DNA from: Nocardia sp. NBC_01329
GTDB lineage: Bacteria; Actinomycetota; Actinomycetes; Mycobacteriales; Mycobacteriaceae
Reading direction: 5' to 3'
Length of the DNA stretch: 64,000 nt
Assembly: GCF_035956715.1 (NCBI RefSeq)
Contig: NZ_CP108381.1
Span: 1,178,001 to 1,242,000 of the forward strand
Notes under the pieces: generated by a model
Told to the model about the DNA's origin: nothing
The model's input: only the letters and a program-made list of their open reading frames with translations
Databases searched by the model: none
Shown: one piece after another, positions 9,031 through 16,851 of the stretch
How positions within the stretch are numbered: the first letter of the stretch is position 1
Layout of the letters: every line of letters begins with the position of its first letter
Position numbers and translations under genes: made by a program

Positions 9031-9435
9031 ATGTCTTCCGCGGCAGGAAGAAAAGCGGGCGCCAAGTCCGCGACCGGATATTTTCGCAGGCTCGGCCGCA
9101 GATTGACCGAGGATCTCGATCAGCTCGACGCCGAGGAGCTGGCGGAGACGGCGGACGCCTCGGGCGCCTGTCGGGTGTCGGAGTGCCGGCGTGGCGAGGA
9201 GGCGACGATGTTGGGTCGTCTACGCAGCGTCGACTCCTGTCCCCAGGCCACGGGCGCGAGCGTGCAGGCGGAGTTCTTCGACGGCACCGATGCCATCACC
9301 CTGGTGTGGATCGGCCGGCGCCGAATCCCCGGTATCGAATCGGGACGGCGCATCATGGTGCGCGGCCGGATCGGGGAGCGTGAAGGCCGTAAGGTGATCT
9401 TCAACCCCTACTACGAATTGCGCGGAAACAGCTGA
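9031..9435 (+). CDS. OB-fold nucleic acid binding domain protein
   Basis: A small protein (134 aa) with a C-terminal OB fold of the tRNA-anticodon/RecG type. After a basic N-terminus (GRKAGAKSATGYFRRLGRRL) comes the helix LTEDLDQLDAEELAE, then the OB strands GEEATMLGRLRSV, VQAEFFDGTDAITLVWIGR and GRRIMVRGRIGEREGRKVI. It probably binds RNA or DNA; no catalytic motif is seen. AGGAGAG at 9019-9025 fixes the ATG at 9031 rather than an in-frame ATG at 8989. It ends 3 bases before the DUF3159 gene, and the pair is conserved in mycobacteria (Rv2694c/Rv2693c). Confidence 0.88.
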   Translation: MSSAAGRKAGAKSATGYFRRLGRRLTEDLDQLDAEELAETADASGACRVSECRRGEEATMLGRLRSVDSCPQATGASVQAEFFDGTDAITLVWIGRRRIPGIESGRRIMVRGRIGEREGRKVIFNPYYELRGNS

Positions 9436-9438
9436 CGT

Positions 9439-10164
9439 ATGCCATCGAGCGACGAGTACGCCACCACGCGACTGCCCCGAGTCGAGGCCGCTGCGGATTC
9501 TCCGCCGACCGAGGGCTCCACCGACGACACCCGTGAGGAACCGGCCCAGCAGACGTTGCTGGAACAGCTGGGCGGTTTCGGCGGCCTGATCTATTCGACG
9601 CTGCCGGTACTGATCTTCGTGCCGGTGAACACTTTGTTCGGGCTCGCCGCGGCGATCTGGGCAGCTCTCGGGGTGGCGGCCGCGATTCTGGTGTGGCGGC
9701 TGGCGCGCCGCGAGCCGATCCAGCCGGCGATCTCCGGTTTCATCGGGGTGGGTATCTGTGCCCTGATCGCCTGGCGGGTGGGGGAGGCCAAGGGCTTCTT
9801 CCTGTTCGGCATCTACACCAGCCTGATCTACGGCGCCGCGTTCCTGATCTCGATCCTGATCCGCCGGCCGCTGGTCGGTGTGGTGTGGGGCGTGCTCAAC
9901 GGTCACGGCGGCGACTGGCGCGGCGACTCGCGGGTGGTCCGTCTCTACGACATCGCGACCATCGCCTGGGCTCTGGTATTCGGCGCTCGTTACCTGGTCC
10001 AGCATCACCTCTACGACGCGGACAGCACGGGCTGGCTGGCCGCCGCGCGGATCGCGATGGGCTGGCCGCTCACCGCCGTCGCACTGGGGGTGACGGTCTG
10101 GGCGGTGCGCCGCGCCGGGCATCTGCCCACGGCCTCCGGGCGGCATTCCGCCACCGCGGACTGA
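9439..10164 (+). CDS. DUF3159 family integral membrane protein
   Basis: A 241-aa membrane protein of the DUF3159 family with five or more hydrophobic helices: GLIYSTLPVLIFVPVNTLFG, LAAAIWAALGVAAAILVWRL, AISGFIGVGICALIAW, FFLFGIYTSLIYGAAFLISI, and two more near the C-terminus. A conserved tract joins loop and helix: RRPLVGVVWGVLNGHGGDWR, then IATIAWALVFGARYLVQHHLY. The acidic N-terminal tail of about 40 residues is cytoplasmic. The gene starts 3 bases after the OB-fold gene and is surely co-transcribed. Its function is not known; size and helix spacing suggest a small transporter or channel-like protein, which is only inference. Confidence 0.88.
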   Translation: MPSSDEYATTRLPRVEAAADSPPTEGSTDDTREEPAQQTLLEQLGGFGGLIYSTLPVLIFVPVNTLFGLAAAIWAALGVAAAILVWRLARREPIQPAISGFIGVGICALIAWRVGEAKGFFLFGIYTSLIYGAAFLISILIRRPLVGVVWGVLNGHGGDWRGDSRVVRLYDIATIAWALVFGARYLVQHHLYDADSTGWLAAARIAMGWPLTAVALGVTVWAVRRAGHLPTASGRHSATAD

Positions 10165-10267
10165 GTCCGGATCCGGACCGTATCCGGAGGAGCGGGCCAC
10201 GGTGATCCGGAAGGGTGGACCAGGACCCACCCTTTGGTGTCTATCTCCGGGCCGCCGTTCATCGGAC

Positions 10268-10289
10268 GATCGTCTACAGGAAGACGATC
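10268..10289 (+). promoter_or_regulatory. Perfect hairpin in the leader of the SigD/ShbA-like gene
   Basis: An 8-bp perfect inverted repeat (10268-10275 with 10282-10289) with a 6-base loop sits just before the ribosome site (GAGAGGA, 10294-10300) of the sigma gene. It could be an operator or a leader hairpin; its role is not known. Confidence 0.35.
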
Positions 10290-10307
10290 TGCCGAGAGGA
10301 CTGGCGA

Positions 10308-10946
10308 ATGCGAACCGAGCAGCACGCGATCACACGCCCGGAGCGGGGGTACGAGCATCCGGTACGGTCCCAGAGCCGCCGGGTATCCGCGGAACTGGAA
10401 ATCCTCGTCCCGGCGGCGGCCGCGGGCGACCCCGCGGCTGTGGCCGAGATCCTGCGACTGATCCAGCCCCCGGTGCAGCGCTACTGCCGGACCCGCCTCG
10501 GTAACGCGACCCATCTGCACGTCACCGCCGACGATGTGGCGCAGGAGGTGCTGATGGCGACGGTGCAGGCGATCGGGCGCTACCGGGATCAGGGGAAATC
10601 GTTCCTCGCGTTCGTGTACGGGATCGCGGCGAACAAGGTGTCCGATGCCTTCCGGGGTGCACAGGTCCACCCGGCCTACCCTGTGGCCGAGTTTCCCGAA
10701 GCGGTGTCGACCGCGGCCGGCCCGGAGGAGCGGGCACTGGCCGCCGAACGTGGGGACCTGGCCCGTGAACTGATGCAGCAGCTCAACCCCGTGCACCGCA
10801 AGGTGCTGGTGATGCGGATCGTGCTGGGCTGGAGCGCTGCCGAGACCGCAGCGGCGATCGGCACCACCCCCGGCGTCGTCCGGGTCATGCAGTATCGGGC
10901 GCTGAACAAACTGCGTTCACGCGCCGCGCAGCCGGTCGCCGCCTGA
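10308..10946 (+). CDS. Sigma-70 family sigma factor, SigD/ShbA type
   Basis: An alternative sigma factor (212 aa) with regions 2 and 4 only. Region 2 spans TADDVAQEVLMATVQAIGRY and FLAFVYGIAANKVSDAFRGA; region 4 spans QLNPVHRKVLVMRIVLGWSA and the helix-turn-helix AAIGTTPGVVRVMQYRALNK. The closest families I know are mycobacterial SigD and Streptomyces ShbA, the latter transcribing the primary sigma gene hrdB. No anti-sigma gene follows. GAGAGGA at 10294-10300 fixes the ATG at 10308; the frame is open 31 codons upstream but without a ribosome site. M. tuberculosis lacks a sigma gene at this place in an otherwise matching block. Whether it is the SigD orthologue or an ShbA orthologue cannot be decided here. 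Confidence 0.88.
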   Translation: MRTEQHAITRPERGYEHPVRSQSRRVSAELEILVPAAAAGDPAAVAEILRLIQPPVQRYCRTRLGNATHLHVTADDVAQEVLMATVQAIGRYRDQGKSFLAFVYGIAANKVSDAFRGAQVHPAYPVAEFPEAVSTAAGPEERALAAERGDLARELMQQLNPVHRKVLVMRIVLGWSAAETAAAIGTTPGVVRVMQYRALNKLRSRAAQPVAA

Positions 10947-10984
10947 CATCTGAGCCCAGGAACGGGCCGAATGCTGTCGGGTGG

Positions 10985-11704
10985 TCAGTATTCGGCGTCC
11001 TGAGCCGGCGTCAGACCCGTGGTGTGGCCACTCGTCGGCTCCATACCGTGCGGGGCCAGCACCGCGCGCAGTTCCTCCTCGGCGGTCGCGGAAACCACGA
11101 ACAGCAGTTCGTCGTCGCCCTCGAACGGGTCGTCGGGCTGCGGCACGATGACCCGGCCGCCGCGCAGGATGGTGACCAGCGCGGAATCACGCGGCAGTTT
11201 CAGGCTGCGTACCGGCTTCCCGGCCAGCGTCGTATCCGGCGGCAGCGTGAGTTCGACCAGGTTGGCCTGGCCCTGCCGCAAGGTCATCAACCGGACGAGA
11301 TCACCCACCGACACCGCTTCCTCTACGAGGGAGGCGAGCAGGCGTGGGGTGGAGACAGCCACATCGACCCCCCACGAATCGTCGAACAGCCATTCGTTGC
11401 GTGGATCGTTGACCCGCGCGACCACCCGGCGGACACCGAACTCGGTTTTCGCCAGCAGGCTGTGCACGAGATTGGCCTTGTCGTCGCCTGTTGCGGCGAT
11501 GACCACCTCGTAGTCCTCCAGACCGGCGTCCTCGAGCAGCGCGAGTTCGCAGGCGTCGGCATGTACCCAGATCGCTTCGGGCACCGAATCACGGTCGATA
11601 TGGTCGAGCTGGCGTTCGAGCAACATCACATTGTGTCCCGAACGCAGTAGTTCGCGAGCGATGGAGCGGCCGACGGCCCCGGCTCCGGCAATGGCCACTT
11701 TCAT
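10985..11704 (-). CDS. ceoC: TrkA-type potassium uptake regulatory subunit CeoC
   Basis: A cytoplasmic K+ transport control protein (239 aa) with a Rossmann RCK_N domain, MKVAIAGAGAVGRSIARELL and the following LLERQLDHID nucleotide-binding acid, and a C-terminal RCK_C (TrkA_C) domain (VELTLPPDTTLAGKPVRSLK). Such proteins sense NAD(H)/ATP or c-di-AMP and gate potassium transporters. It starts 2 bases after ceoB ends, so the two subunits are made together, as in mycobacteria (Rv2692/Rv2691). No Trk/Ktr pore protein is present; the divergent KimA-like permease is the nearest K+ transporter candidate. Confidence 0.93.
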   Translation of the reverse strand: MKVAIAGAGAVGRSIARELLRSGHNVMLLERQLDHIDRDSVPEAIWVHADACELALLEDAGLEDYEVVIAATGDDKANLVHSLLAKTEFGVRRVVARVNDPRNEWLFDDSWGVDVAVSTPRLLASLVEEAVSVGDLVRLMTLRQGQANLVELTLPPDTTLAGKPVRSLKLPRDSALVTILRGGRVIVPQPDDPFEGDDELLFVVSATAEEELRAVLAPHGMEPTSGHTTGLTPAQDAEY

Positions 11705-11706
11705 GA

Positions 11707-12372
11707 TCAGTCCTTGTCGGCTGGAGGTTTCGCGGCCAGCGCGACGGCCTCACCTGCGGAACCGGAGGTGGCGGCCACGTACACGATATCGTCGGCCTGG
11801 ACGACGGTTCTGGCGTCCGGCAGGTTGCCCTGCCCGAACCGGATGACGAACGCTACCCGCGCGCCGGTGGCGTCCTCGAGTTCGCTGACCGTGCGCCCGT
11901 ACCAGTCCTCGTGCAGGAGGAGTTGGGCGACGGCCACGGTCCCCGTGGGATCCCGCCACGTGGTGGTGCCCGCGTCGCCGATGAGGGTGTGCAGGAACCG
12001 GTCGGTCGTCCAGGGAACTGTCGCGATGGTCGGGATTCCGAGCCGCTCGTAGACGGCCGCCCGTTTGGCGTCGTAGATGCGGGCGACCACCCGCTCGATA
12101 CCGAACATCTCCCGCGCCACCCGGGCGGAGATGATGTTGGAGTTGTCACCCGAGGAGACCGCCGCGAAGGCGCCGGCCCGTTCGATGCCCGCCCGGCGCA
12201 GTACATCGCGGTCGAAACCGACGCCCACGACCTGCTCACCGGGGAAATCCGCGCCCAACCGCCGGAACGCGTCGGGGTTGCGGTCGATCACGGCGACCTC
12301 GTGACCTATCCGGACCAGGGCACGGGCCAGCGACGCCCCCACCCGGCCGCATCCCATGATCACCACGTACAC
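11707..12372 (-). CDS. ceoB: TrkA-type potassium uptake regulatory subunit CeoB
   Basis: The partner of CeoC (221 aa). It begins with the RCK_N nucleotide-binding loop MGCGRVGASLARALVRIGHE and VIDRNPDAF, followed by the FAAVSSGDNSNIISARVARE and RIYDAKRAAVYERLGIPTI segments, and ends with a short RCK_C domain (EDATGARVAFVIRFGQGNLP). It regulates K+ uptake from the cytoplasmic face. The start is a GTG at 12372, with an AGGAGCGAGG purine stretch upstream. The gene diverges from the KimA-like permease across 185 bases, which strengthens the idea that all three proteins manage potassium. Confidence 0.93.
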   Translation of the reverse strand: MYVVIMGCGRVGASLARALVRIGHEVAVIDRNPDAFRRLGADFPGEQVVGVGFDRDVLRRAGIERAGAFAAVSSGDNSNIISARVAREMFGIERVVARIYDAKRAAVYERLGIPTIATVPWTTDRFLHTLIGDAGTTTWRDPTGTVAVAQLLLHEDWYGRTVSELEDATGARVAFVIRFGQGNLPDARTVVQADDIVYVAATSGSAGEAVALAAKPPADKD

Positions 12373-12432
12373 GGTGAACCTCGCTCCTGACTCGGTCTGC
12401 CCTACGGCAAGTGAAACTGCCTTGTAGCTGCT

Positions 12433-12463
12433 GCGAGAACGAACCGTACTCGCTGGTTCTCGC
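12433..12463. promoter_or_regulatory. Inverted repeat between ceoB and the KimA-like permease
   Basis: An 8-bp perfect repeat (12433-12440 with 12456-12463) lies in the divergent region, about 120 bases before the permease start. It is a candidate operator. I compared the region with what I remember of the ydaO/c-di-AMP riboswitch and did not find its conserved blocks. Confidence 0.35.
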
Positions 12464-12557
12464 CCTCAGCCACGTTCCCCCCGCAGGGGGTGGTCAAACC
12501 CCGCCTTCCGGTGATGCCTGGCAGCACCGCGGAGCGCGGGGGCTTATGCTCCGTCCA

Positions 12558-14546
12558 GTGTCGAAGTTGACGACCGCCACCAAGCGTCTTGTGCTGGGGC
12601 GGCCATTCCGTAGTGACTCCCTGGGCCACACCCTGCTGCCGAAACGAATCGCGCTGCCGGTGTTCGCCTCGGACGCGATGTCCTCGGTCGCGTACGCGCC
12701 CGAGGAGATCTTCCTCGTGCTGTCGGTGTCCGGACTCGCCGGTTACGCCTACGCTCCGTGGCTCGGATTGGCCGTCGCGGTCGTGCTGGTCATCGTGGTC
12801 ACCAGCTATCGCCAGAACGTGCACGCCTACCCGTCGGGCGGCGGTGATTTCGAGGTGGTCACCACCAATCTCGGCGCCACGGCCGGTTTGACGGTCGGCA
12901 GTGCCCTGCTGGTGGACTACGTCCTGACCGTCGCGGTCTCGATATCGTCGGCCGCGTCGACGATCGGTTCGGCGATCCCGTTCATCGCCACCCACAAGGT
13001 GTTGTTCGCGGTGGCCGCCATCGCGTTGATCACCGCGATGAACCTGCGCGGGGTGCGTGAGTCCGGGCGGTTGTTCGCACTGCTGTCGTATGCCTTCCTG
13101 TTCGGGATGTTCACCATGCTGGTGTGGGGGCTGATCCGGATCTTCGTTCTGGACCACGAAGTGCGCGCCGAATCGGCATCCTTCGAACTGCGTGCCGAGG
13201 ACGAACATCTGGCCGGCTTGGCGCTGATCTTCTTGCTCGCGCGCGCCTTCTCTTCCGGATGTGCGGCGCTCACCGGTGTCGAGGCGATCAGCAATGGGGT
13301 TCCGGCGTTCCGGAAACCCAAATCACGTAATGCCGCGACCACACTGCTGATGCTGGGTGCGATCGCCATCGTGTTGCTGCTCGGCATGATCGTGCTCGCC
13401 CGGCAGGCGCATGTGGTGTTCGCCGAGCGTCCCGAACAACTCGTCGGCGCACCGGAGGGATACCACCAGAAAACGCTGATCGCGCAGATCGCGCATGCGG
13501 TTTTCAGTGGTTTCACCCCGGGCTTCTACTTCGTCGCCGTCGTGACCTCGGTCATCCTGGTGCTCGCCGCCAATACCGCCTTCAACGGGTTCCCGGTCCT
13601 CGGCTCGGTCCTGGCGCAGGCCCGGTTCCTGCCCCGCCAGCTGCACACTCGCGGGGACCGGCTCGCGTTCAGCAACGGGATATTGTTCCTGGCCATCGGC
13701 GCGATCGCGTTCGTCATCGCCTTCGACGCGGAAGTGACCCGGCTGATCCAGCTCTACATCATCGGCGTCTTCGTCTCGTTCACTCTGAGCCAGACCGGCA
13801 TGCTGCGGCACTGGTCCCGGTTGCTGAGCAGGGAGACCGATCCGATCGAACGCCGCCGGATGATCCGCTCCCGGGCCATCAACGCGCTCGGGCTGGTGGC
13901 CACCGGCGCCGTGCTGGTGATCGTGCTGATCACGAAATTCTTCGCCGGCGCCTGGATCGCGATCGTGACCATGGCGGTGATCTTCGTGATCATGAAGATG
14001 ATCCACCACCACTACAACTCGGTAGCGCGGGAACTCGAGGAACACGAATGGGACGGCGTGCTCCCGAGCCGCACCCATTCGATCGTTCTCGTGTCGAAGC
14101 TGCATCTCCCGACGCGCCGGGCCCTGGCCTACGCCCGGGCCGGGCGGCCGGACACGCTGGAGGCGATCACGGTGAACGTCGACGAGGACGACACCCGCGC
14201 GCTCGTACGGGACTGGGAGAACAGCGACAATCCGGTTCCGCTGAAGGTGATCGAATCGCCTTACCGCGAGATCACCAAACCGGTGCTCGACTACGTGAAG
14301 CGGGTGCGCAAGGACGCGCCGCGCGATGTGGTGACGGTCTTCATCCCCGAATACGTGGTGGGGCACTGGTGGGAGCAGGTACTGCACAATCAGAGCGCGC
14401 TGCGGTTGAAGGGCCGGTTGTTGTTCGAACCGGGTGTGATGGTGACCAGCGTGCCGTGGCAGCTCAGTTCCTCGGCTCGCGCCCGGGTGGCGGGCGAACC
14501 CGCGGCGCCGGGAGCGGTACGTCGCGGATATGGAGACAACGGGTGA
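12558..14546 (+). CDS. APC-family permease, KimA-like potassium importer candidate
   Basis: A 662-aa polytopic membrane protein: about 12 helices from residue 45 to 460, then a cytoplasmic domain of some 180 residues. It shares with Bacillus KimA the runs SSVAYAPEEI, LLVDYVLTVAVSIS, AFSSGCAALTGVEAISN, LILVLAANTAFNGFP and, in the C-terminal domain, LHNQSALRLKGRLLF. KimA is a high-affinity K+/H+ symporter of the APC superfamily, so K+ import is the best guess, helped by the divergent ceoBC genes; generic annotation would be amino-acid permease. The GTG at 12558 is chosen because TATGCT (12545-12550) ends 7 bases before it, indicating a leaderless mRNA, and because homologues start SKLTTATKRL. 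Confidence 0.88.
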   Translation: MSKLTTATKRLVLGRPFRSDSLGHTLLPKRIALPVFASDAMSSVAYAPEEIFLVLSVSGLAGYAYAPWLGLAVAVVLVIVVTSYRQNVHAYPSGGGDFEVVTTNLGATAGLTVGSALLVDYVLTVAVSISSAASTIGSAIPFIATHKVLFAVAAIALITAMNLRGVRESGRLFALLSYAFLFGMFTMLVWGLIRIFVLDHEVRAESASFELRAEDEHLAGLALIFLLARAFSSGCAALTGVEAISNGVPAFRKPKSRNAATTLLMLGAIAIVLLLGMIVLARQAHVVFAERPEQLVGAPEGYHQKTLIAQIAHAVFSGFTPGFYFVAVVTSVILVLAANTAFNGFPVLGSVLAQARFLPRQLHTRGDRLAFSNGILFLAIGAIAFVIAFDAEVTRLIQLYIIGVFVSFTLSQTGMLRHWSRLLSRETDPIERRRMIRSRAINALGLVATGAVLVIVLITKFFAGAWIAIVTMAVIFVIMKMIHHHYNSVARELEEHEWDGVLPSRTHSIVLVSKLHLPTRRALAYARAGRPDTLEAITVNVDEDDTRALVRDWENSDNPVPLKVIESPYREITKPVLDYVKRVRKDAPRDVVTVFIPEYVVGHWWEQVLHNQSALRLKGRLLFEPGVMVTSVPWQLSSSARARVAGEPAAPGAVRRGYGDNG

Positions 14547-14553
14547 GGTTCGC

Positions 14554-15927
14554 ATGAGTTCCTGGCGTGATCGTGTGCTCTCGGTACGGCTCGGACAACC
14601 GGGACACGGAGGATTCTGTGTGGCCCGCCACGAGGGCCGGGTGATGTTCGTGCGGCACGGCCTGCCCGGCGAACTGGTGCGGGCCCGGGTCACCGAGGAT
14701 CGGGGCGGCTCGTTCTGCCGGGCCGATGCCGTGGAGATCGTCGAGCCTTCACCGGACCGAGTGCCGGCCGGCTGTCCGGTATCGGGGCCGGGCGGGGCGG
14801 GGTGCTGTGATTTCTCCTACGCCACCGCGTCGGCGCAGCGCCGCCTCAAAGCCGCGGTGGTGGCCGAGCAACTGAGCCGGATCACCGGAATCGAGCGCGC
14901 GGTCGACGTGGAACCCATCACCGGATCCGGTGACGATACCGGCGGCTGGCGGACCCGGATCAGGCTGGCGGTGGACGCCGCGGGCAGGGCAGGCGTGCAC
15001 CGCTACCGCAGCACCGGTGTGCTGACCGATCTGCGCTGCCCGCAGCCGGTGCCGGGAGCCCTGGACGGTATCGATTCGAGCCGTTGGACACCCGGTGCGG
15101 AGCTGGTGATCGCGATCGATGACACCGGAGCCCGGCATATCGTCGAAATCGCCCCACCGGAGACCGGTCGCCGCGGCGGCCGGTCCGGGCCGGGTGGCCG
15201 CGCGGACAGGAGGGCGGGCGGCTCGCGTGGGCCGCGGTCCGGCTCCGATCGCGCGGCCGCGGCGGGCACGGAGCCGGGGACACCGGGTGCGCAACGCCGT
15301 CGCACTGCGGCCCGGCGGGCCGCCGCCCGTACCGACCGCGACGAATGGGTGGTCGAGGGTAGCGGCCGGGCCGTTCAGTACGTGTCGGGCCGTCGCTGGG
15401 AGGTTTCCGCGGCAGGGTTCTGGCAGGCGCATCGCGGTGCCGCACAATGCTATTCGGATATCGTCGCCGAGTGGGCCGATCCGGGAACCGGCGCGACCGC
15501 CTGGGATCTGTACAGCGGCGCGGGGGTCTTCGCGGCGCGGCTTGCCGAACAGGTCGGATCCACCGGCGCGGTGCTTGCCCTGGAATCCGCGTCGGCCGCG
15601 GTCGCCGATGGGAAAGCCGCCCTCGCGGACCTGCCGTGGCTGGAACTCCGGACCGGCCGGGTCGAAGCGTGGACCGCCGGGCACCGCGGGGCGCGGCCGC
15701 GGGCCGTCGTGCTCGATCCGCCGCGGGCCGGCGCGGGCAAATCCGTGGTGCACGCTGTGACCGCCGCCGAACCGGACCGGATCGTGCACATCGGTTGCGA
15801 TCCGGCGTCGTTCGCTCGCGATCTGCGCCTCTACCTGGAGGCCGGATACGCGCTGAGCGCGCTGCGCGCCTTCGATGCCTTCCCCGCCACCCATCACGTG
15901 GAATGCCTTGCGCTCCTGGAACGCTGA
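14554..15927 (+). CDS. Class I SAM-dependent RNA methyltransferase, TrmA/RumA-like
   Basis: A 457-aa protein of the 23S rRNA/tRNA m5U methyltransferase family. An N-terminal TRAM-like domain (to about residue 60) precedes a Cys-containing segment, then the Rossmann domain with DLYSGAGVFAARLAEQ and VVLDPPRAGAGKS, the catalytic Cys415 in HIGCDPASFARDL, and the base Glu450 in HHVECLALLER. Two oddities: the Fe-S cysteine pattern is C74-x9-CC rather than C-x5-C-x2-C, and about 55 residues of Gly/Arg/Ala-rich low complexity (about 209-265) interrupt the domain. The ATG at 14554 has GAGG nearby; an ATG at 14530 overlaps the permease. Substrate position unknown. Confidence 0.88.
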   Translation: MSSWRDRVLSVRLGQPGHGGFCVARHEGRVMFVRHGLPGELVRARVTEDRGGSFCRADAVEIVEPSPDRVPAGCPVSGPGGAGCCDFSYATASAQRRLKAAVVAEQLSRITGIERAVDVEPITGSGDDTGGWRTRIRLAVDAAGRAGVHRYRSTGVLTDLRCPQPVPGALDGIDSSRWTPGAELVIAIDDTGARHIVEIAPPETGRRGGRSGPGGRADRRAGGSRGPRSGSDRAAAAGTEPGTPGAQRRRTAARRAAARTDRDEWVVEGSGRAVQYVSGRRWEVSAAGFWQAHRGAAQCYSDIVAEWADPGTGATAWDLYSGAGVFAARLAEQVGSTGAVLALESASAAVADGKAALADLPWLELRTGRVEAWTAGHRGARPRAVVLDPPRAGAGKSVVHAVTAAEPDRIVHIGCDPASFARDLRLYLEAGYALSALRAFDAFPATHHVECLALLER

Positions 15928-15954
15928 AGTCGACCGGGCGAATTCGGTGAGCTG

Positions 15955-16620
15955 CTACGTCAGTTGCCAGGTGGCGCGCAGCGTGGCGGTGACCTCGGCT
16001 TCGCCGGATTCGATCGGCACCGCCGCCGGGGCGGACGCGGCGACCATCCGGATACCGCCGGGGTCGGCGGGCTGTTGCGGCGGCGGGGCGCTGGTGTGTT
16101 CGGTGATCTCGAGCACGGGCCCCAGTTCGCGAGCGGCGCGGCGCGCGTACTGCCGGGCCTTGTCGAGCGCGTTGTCCCACGCGGCGTCCCGGGCGCGCTC
16201 CAGCAGCCGCTCCCGGTCGGCGAAAGTGTGCCGCAGACCGCCCAGCCGCGCGTCGTCACCGCCCGCCGCCACGGCATGGGCCACGATCTCCGACGGAGCC
16301 GGCCGTGCCGGATCGGCCGTGGCCGAGAGGTTGACCGTGAGCGTGCTGGACGCGATATAACCGATCACCCGCGAGGTGCCGTCCTGCCAGGCGGTATCCG
16401 ACCGCACCGACAGCATGCCGGTACCGATATCGGAGGCCGGGACGCCGTCCTCGCGGAGTGCGGCCGTCAGCGCCGTCACACTCCGGCCTGCTCGGTCGTA
16501 GGCCAGGCTCACGGTGCTCGCGCGGCATTCGACGCCGACTGTCAGCACGATCGAGTCGGGGGCGGCGCGCACAGTGCCGTACCCGAATACGGTCACCGTC
16601 CCGGCCTGCGGCTGGGTCAT
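15955..16620 (-). CDS. SIMPL domain-containing protein (DUF541)
   Basis: A 221-aa protein of the SIMPL/DUF541 family, related to E. coli YggE. The family start TVTVFGYGTVRAAPDSIVL is followed by the long helix region (YDRAGRSVTALTAALRE), the IGYIASSTLTVNL strand, and the second half containing RARDAAWDNALDKARQYARR. Unlike YggE, it has no signal peptide, so it is probably cytoplasmic. YggE-type proteins are linked to oxidative stress, but the molecular role is unknown. The ATG has GAGGAGA upstream. It converges with the RNA methyltransferase and diverges from dxs. Confidence 0.85.
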   Translation of the reverse strand: MTQPQAGTVTVFGYGTVRAAPDSIVLTVGVECRASTVSLAYDRAGRSVTALTAALREDGVPASDIGTGMLSVRSDTAWQDGTSRVIGYIASSTLTVNLSATADPARPAPSEIVAHAVAAGGDDARLGGLRHTFADRERLLERARDAAWDNALDKARQYARRAARELGPVLEITEHTSAPPPQQPADPGGIRMVAASAPAAVPIESGEAEVTATLRATWQLT

Positions 16621-16807
16621 CCGGTCTCCTCACGGTCGGTCTCCGGCGCCCGTCGGTGCGCCGCTGTCCCGGGGCTCGCGGCCGGACGCGGTTCGCGCGG
16701 CACCCGCTGTTCACCTTAGGCTGGACCGATACGCCGGACCGCGGTTCCGGCCCGGCACGGCGGTGCGTACGGCTCGCCGTCCGGGTGGTGCAGTCGGCCG
16801 CGGCTCC

Positions 16808-16843
16808 TAGACTGGTCGGATCAACTGCGCTATCCGGAGGGAG
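16808..16843 (+). promoter_or_regulatory. dxs promoter -10 box and ribosome site
   Basis: TAGACT (16808-16813) fits a -10 box, and the strong GGAGGGAG (16836-16843) lies 8 bases before the GTG of dxs. No clear -35 is seen. Confidence 0.45.
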
Positions 16844-16851
16844 CGAATCAG

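Noticed and set aside
12373..12557. c-di-AMP (ydaO-type) riboswitch before the KimA-like permease
   Set aside because: Expected from Bacillus KimA, but the conserved sequence blocks are not visible and the -10 box 7 bases before the start leaves no leader for a riboswitch.
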